Below are positions 41,280-43,023 of a DNA stretch of 43,023 nucleotides, piece after piece. The stretch is from the NCBI RefSeq assembly GCF_022829445.1, contig NZ_JAKSXY010000026.1, forward strand, positions 1 to 43,023, written 5' to 3'. Both the position numbers and the translations under genes were made by a program. The stretch is from Methylobacterium sp. J-068. GTDB taxonomy: Bacteria > Pseudomonadota > Alphaproteobacteria > Rhizobiales > Beijerinckiaceae. The stretch's first letter is position 1. Every line of letters starts with the position of its first letter. Under the pieces are notes generated by a model. That model saw only the letters and a list, made by a program, of their open reading frames with translations, searched no databases and had not been told where the DNA came from.

Positions 41280-43023
41280 GTGACCAGCCTGCTGACCAAC
41301 AACGCCGCCCTCACCGCGCTGACGACCCTGATGGGGACCAGTCGGCAGGTCGACGCGACGAGCAAGCGCATCTCCACCGGCCAGCGCGTCTCCGACGCGG
41401 CGGACAACGCCGCCTATTGGTCGATCGCCACCGCGATCCGCTCCGACAACGCCGCTCTCGGCGCGGTCAAGGATTCCCTTGGCCTCGGCGCCTCGTCGGT
41501 CGACACGGCCTATAACGGCCTCACCGGCGTGCTCGGCGATCTGCAGACCCTGCGCGCCAAGCTCCAGACCGCCCTTCAACCCGGAATCGACCGCGCGAAG
41601 GTCCAGACCGAGATCCAGGCCATCCAGGCCCGGATGAAGGCGACGGCGGATTCCTCCACGGCCAGCGGGCGCAACTGGATCTCCGTGGATTCCTCGCCCG
41701 CCAACCCCGCCTATCGGGCCAGCGAGACGGTGATCGGCGGGTTCTCGCGCGACAGCAGCGGCACCGTGACGTTCTCGAAGATCGCCATCGATGTCGCGGC
41801 GATCCGCCTCTACGACGCCGGCAGCGCCAGCGCGAGCGTGCCCGCGACCAGTGCGCAGTTCACCGCACAGGTCGCGCTGGGCGGCTCGCCCGGCTTCGGC
41901 GCCGGCACGGCGGATTTCAGCGGCACCAACGAGGTCGCCATCCGGATCGTCGGCTCCGGCGGCATCGAGACCCTGATGCTGAACCGGACGACGCTCGCCT
42001 CGGCGGCCCAGGACCTTTCCAAGGTCAAACCCGCCGAAGTCGTGTCCGCGCTCAACAACCAGATCGCGGCCTCGGCCTCCATGCGGGGAAACGTCGTCGT
42101 GTCCCTCGATACGTCGGGCCGGCTCCACTTCGAGACCACCGCGACGGGGAAGGACACGAATCTCAACATCCTGTCCGGAACCGAGACGGCGGGCGCCACC
42201 TGGCTCGACCTCGGTTTGGGAGCCAATGGCGGCACGGCGCTGTACCAGCCCCTCGTCTCCGCGGCCTCGGCCTACGCGAACCTCAACCTGTCAGGGGCCC
42301 ACACGAAGACCATCGCGGTGAGCGACGGGACGACGACCACCAGCGTGACCCTGAACGCCGCGAGCCTGCCGGCACCGGCCGACGCCACGTCGGTGACCAT
42401 CGAGGAGGTCCGCGCCATGCTGAACGCCAGCCTGTCCGCGCAGGGCACCCCGATCCGCTTCGGCCTGACCGGCCCCACGAACGCACCCGACCACCTCGTC
42501 CTCATCGGCGCGGCGGGCGGCCCTTCCGGCACCGTCACGATCACGGGTACCGGCGTGGCGGCGCTCGGCTTCACCAGCGGGCAGACGGGCACGAGTGCCA
42601 CGGCGATCAACACCAGCTACCGGCCGACCGTCTTCGGCAGCGACAACGCCACCACGTCGACCCGGGGCATCCTCGATACGCCCGGGACCTCCGGCATGGC
42701 GGTGGGCACCCTCGACATCTCGACACTCACCGGCACCGCCGGCGATGCCACTCTGGCGGCCCTGATCACGCAGGTCGACAAGGCGATCGCCAGCGTCACC
42801 AACGCCGGCACCAAGCTCGGCGCCAACAAGACCCAGATCGACGGCCAGAAGACCTTCGTCGACACCCTGATGAAGGCCAACGCCCGCACCATCGGCATCC
42901 TGGTGGACGCCGACGTGGAAGAGGAGTCGACCAAGCTCAAGGCGCTCCAGACCCAGCAGCAGCTGGCGACCCAATCCCTCAGCATCGCCAACGGCGCGGG
43001 CGCCGGCCTGCTCTCGCTCTTCC
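41280..43023 (+). CDS. Flagellin, last codons beyond the window
   Basis: Filament subunit of the flagellum, secreted through the flagellar export channel. The GTG start at 41280 gives MTSLLTNNAALTAL, the usual start of alphaproteobacterial flagellins; an ATG at 41245 is in another frame and soon stops. The conserved N-terminal helix region (KRISTGQRVSDAADNAAYWSIATAIRSD) occupies residues 30-60. The C-terminal helix region ends at the window edge in QQQLATQSLSIANGAGAGLLSLF, so only one or a few residues are missing. With at least 581 residues it is longer than many flagellins of the group because of a Ser/Thr/Gly/Ala-rich central domain (about 140-470). No other flagellar gene is in view. Confidence 0.93.
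   Translation, partial: MTSLLTNNAALTALTTLMGTSRQVDATSKRISTGQRVSDAADNAAYWSIATAIRSDNAALGAVKDSLGLGASSVDTAYNGLTGVLGDLQTLRAKLQTALQPGIDRAKVQTEIQAIQARMKATADSSTASGRNWISVDSSPANPAYRASETVIGGFSRDSSGTVTFSKIAIDVAAIRLYDAGSASASVPATSAQFTAQVALGGSPGFGAGTADFSGTNEVAIRIVGSGGIETLMLNRTTLASAAQDLSKVKPAEVVSALNNQIAASASMRGNVVVSLDTSGRLHFETTATGKDTNLNILSGTETAGATWLDLGLGANGGTALYQPLVSAASAYANLNLSGAHTKTIAVSDGTTTTSVTLNAASLPAPADATSVTIEEVRAMLNASLSAQGTPIRFGLTGPTNAPDHLVLIGAAGGPSGTVTITGTGVAALGFTSGQTGTSATAINTSYRPTVFGSDNATTSTRGILDTPGTSGMAVGTLDISTLTGTAGDATLAALITQVDKAIASVTNAGTKLGANKTQIDGQKTFVDTLMKANARTIGILVDADVEEESTKLKALQTQQQLATQSLSIANGAGAGLLSLF

Noticed and set aside
41245..41283. An ATG upstream as the flagellin start
   Set aside because: It is in a different frame and reaches TGA after 12 codons. 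The GTG at 41280 gives the expected MTSLLTN start.

Overview
The window is very GC-rich, gene-dense DNA from an alphaproteobacterium. The gene content points to Methylobacterium/Methylorubrum or a close relative in the Hyphomicrobiales: a short-N-terminus flagellin of the MTSLLTN type, the order pyrC-like/plsY/dprA, many Tat-exported periplasmic proteins, and amide and urea scavenging genes. The genus is an inference from protein resemblance; no 16S or other marker gene is present.

Layout. Bases 1-5216 are a surface-polysaccharide region on the minus strand: a two-domain GT2 glycosyltransferase cut by the left edge, an unrecognised 348-residue protein, a tRNA-Val(GAC) on the plus strand, and the GDP-L-fucose pair gmd and fcl. 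A TonB-dependent receptor follows on the plus strand (5763-8132). Bases 8281-22465 form one co-directional minus-strand block devoted to small organic nitrogen compounds. In transcription order it reads urtA-urtB-urtC-urtD-urtE (urea/short-chain amide ABC importer), fmdA (formamidase), fmdB-like zinc ribbon, amiE (aliphatic amidase), a dihydropyrimidinase/hydantoinase, and a PotADBC-type ABC importer. Palindromic repeats sit between several of these genes, notably right after each solute-binding-protein gene.

Divergently from urtA, on the plus strand, lies the most striking gene (22828-26199). It is a single 1123-residue chain that joins an NCS1-family (cytosine/allantoin/hydantoin) permease, a cysteine cluster, two more membrane helices, a histidine kinase and a receiver domain. 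It overlaps a LuxR-type response regulator. This looks like a transporter-sensor ('transceptor') two-component system placed to control the amide/ureide block. Two good sigma-54 (-24/-12) matches, one before this kinase and one before the Pot-type operon, suggest nitrogen control.

Bases 27433-34107 carry a soluble double-PAS chemoreceptor, three consecutive exported beta-propeller proteins (MRJP/yellow type, SMP-30 type, MRJP/yellow type) and the cytochrome c maturation pair ccmA-ccmB. Bases 34849-43023 hold housekeeping genes: aconitase acnA with a clear terminator, a small DUF1508/YegP-like protein, a dihydroorotase-like protein that lacks its catalytic histidines, plsY and dprA, followed by a flagellin cut by the right edge.

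How it fits together: the central block would import urea, amides and possibly cyclic ureides, and hydrolyse them to ammonia plus formate or carboxylates. No urease gene is in view. The permease-kinase and its regulator are the likely sensor of one of these substrates.
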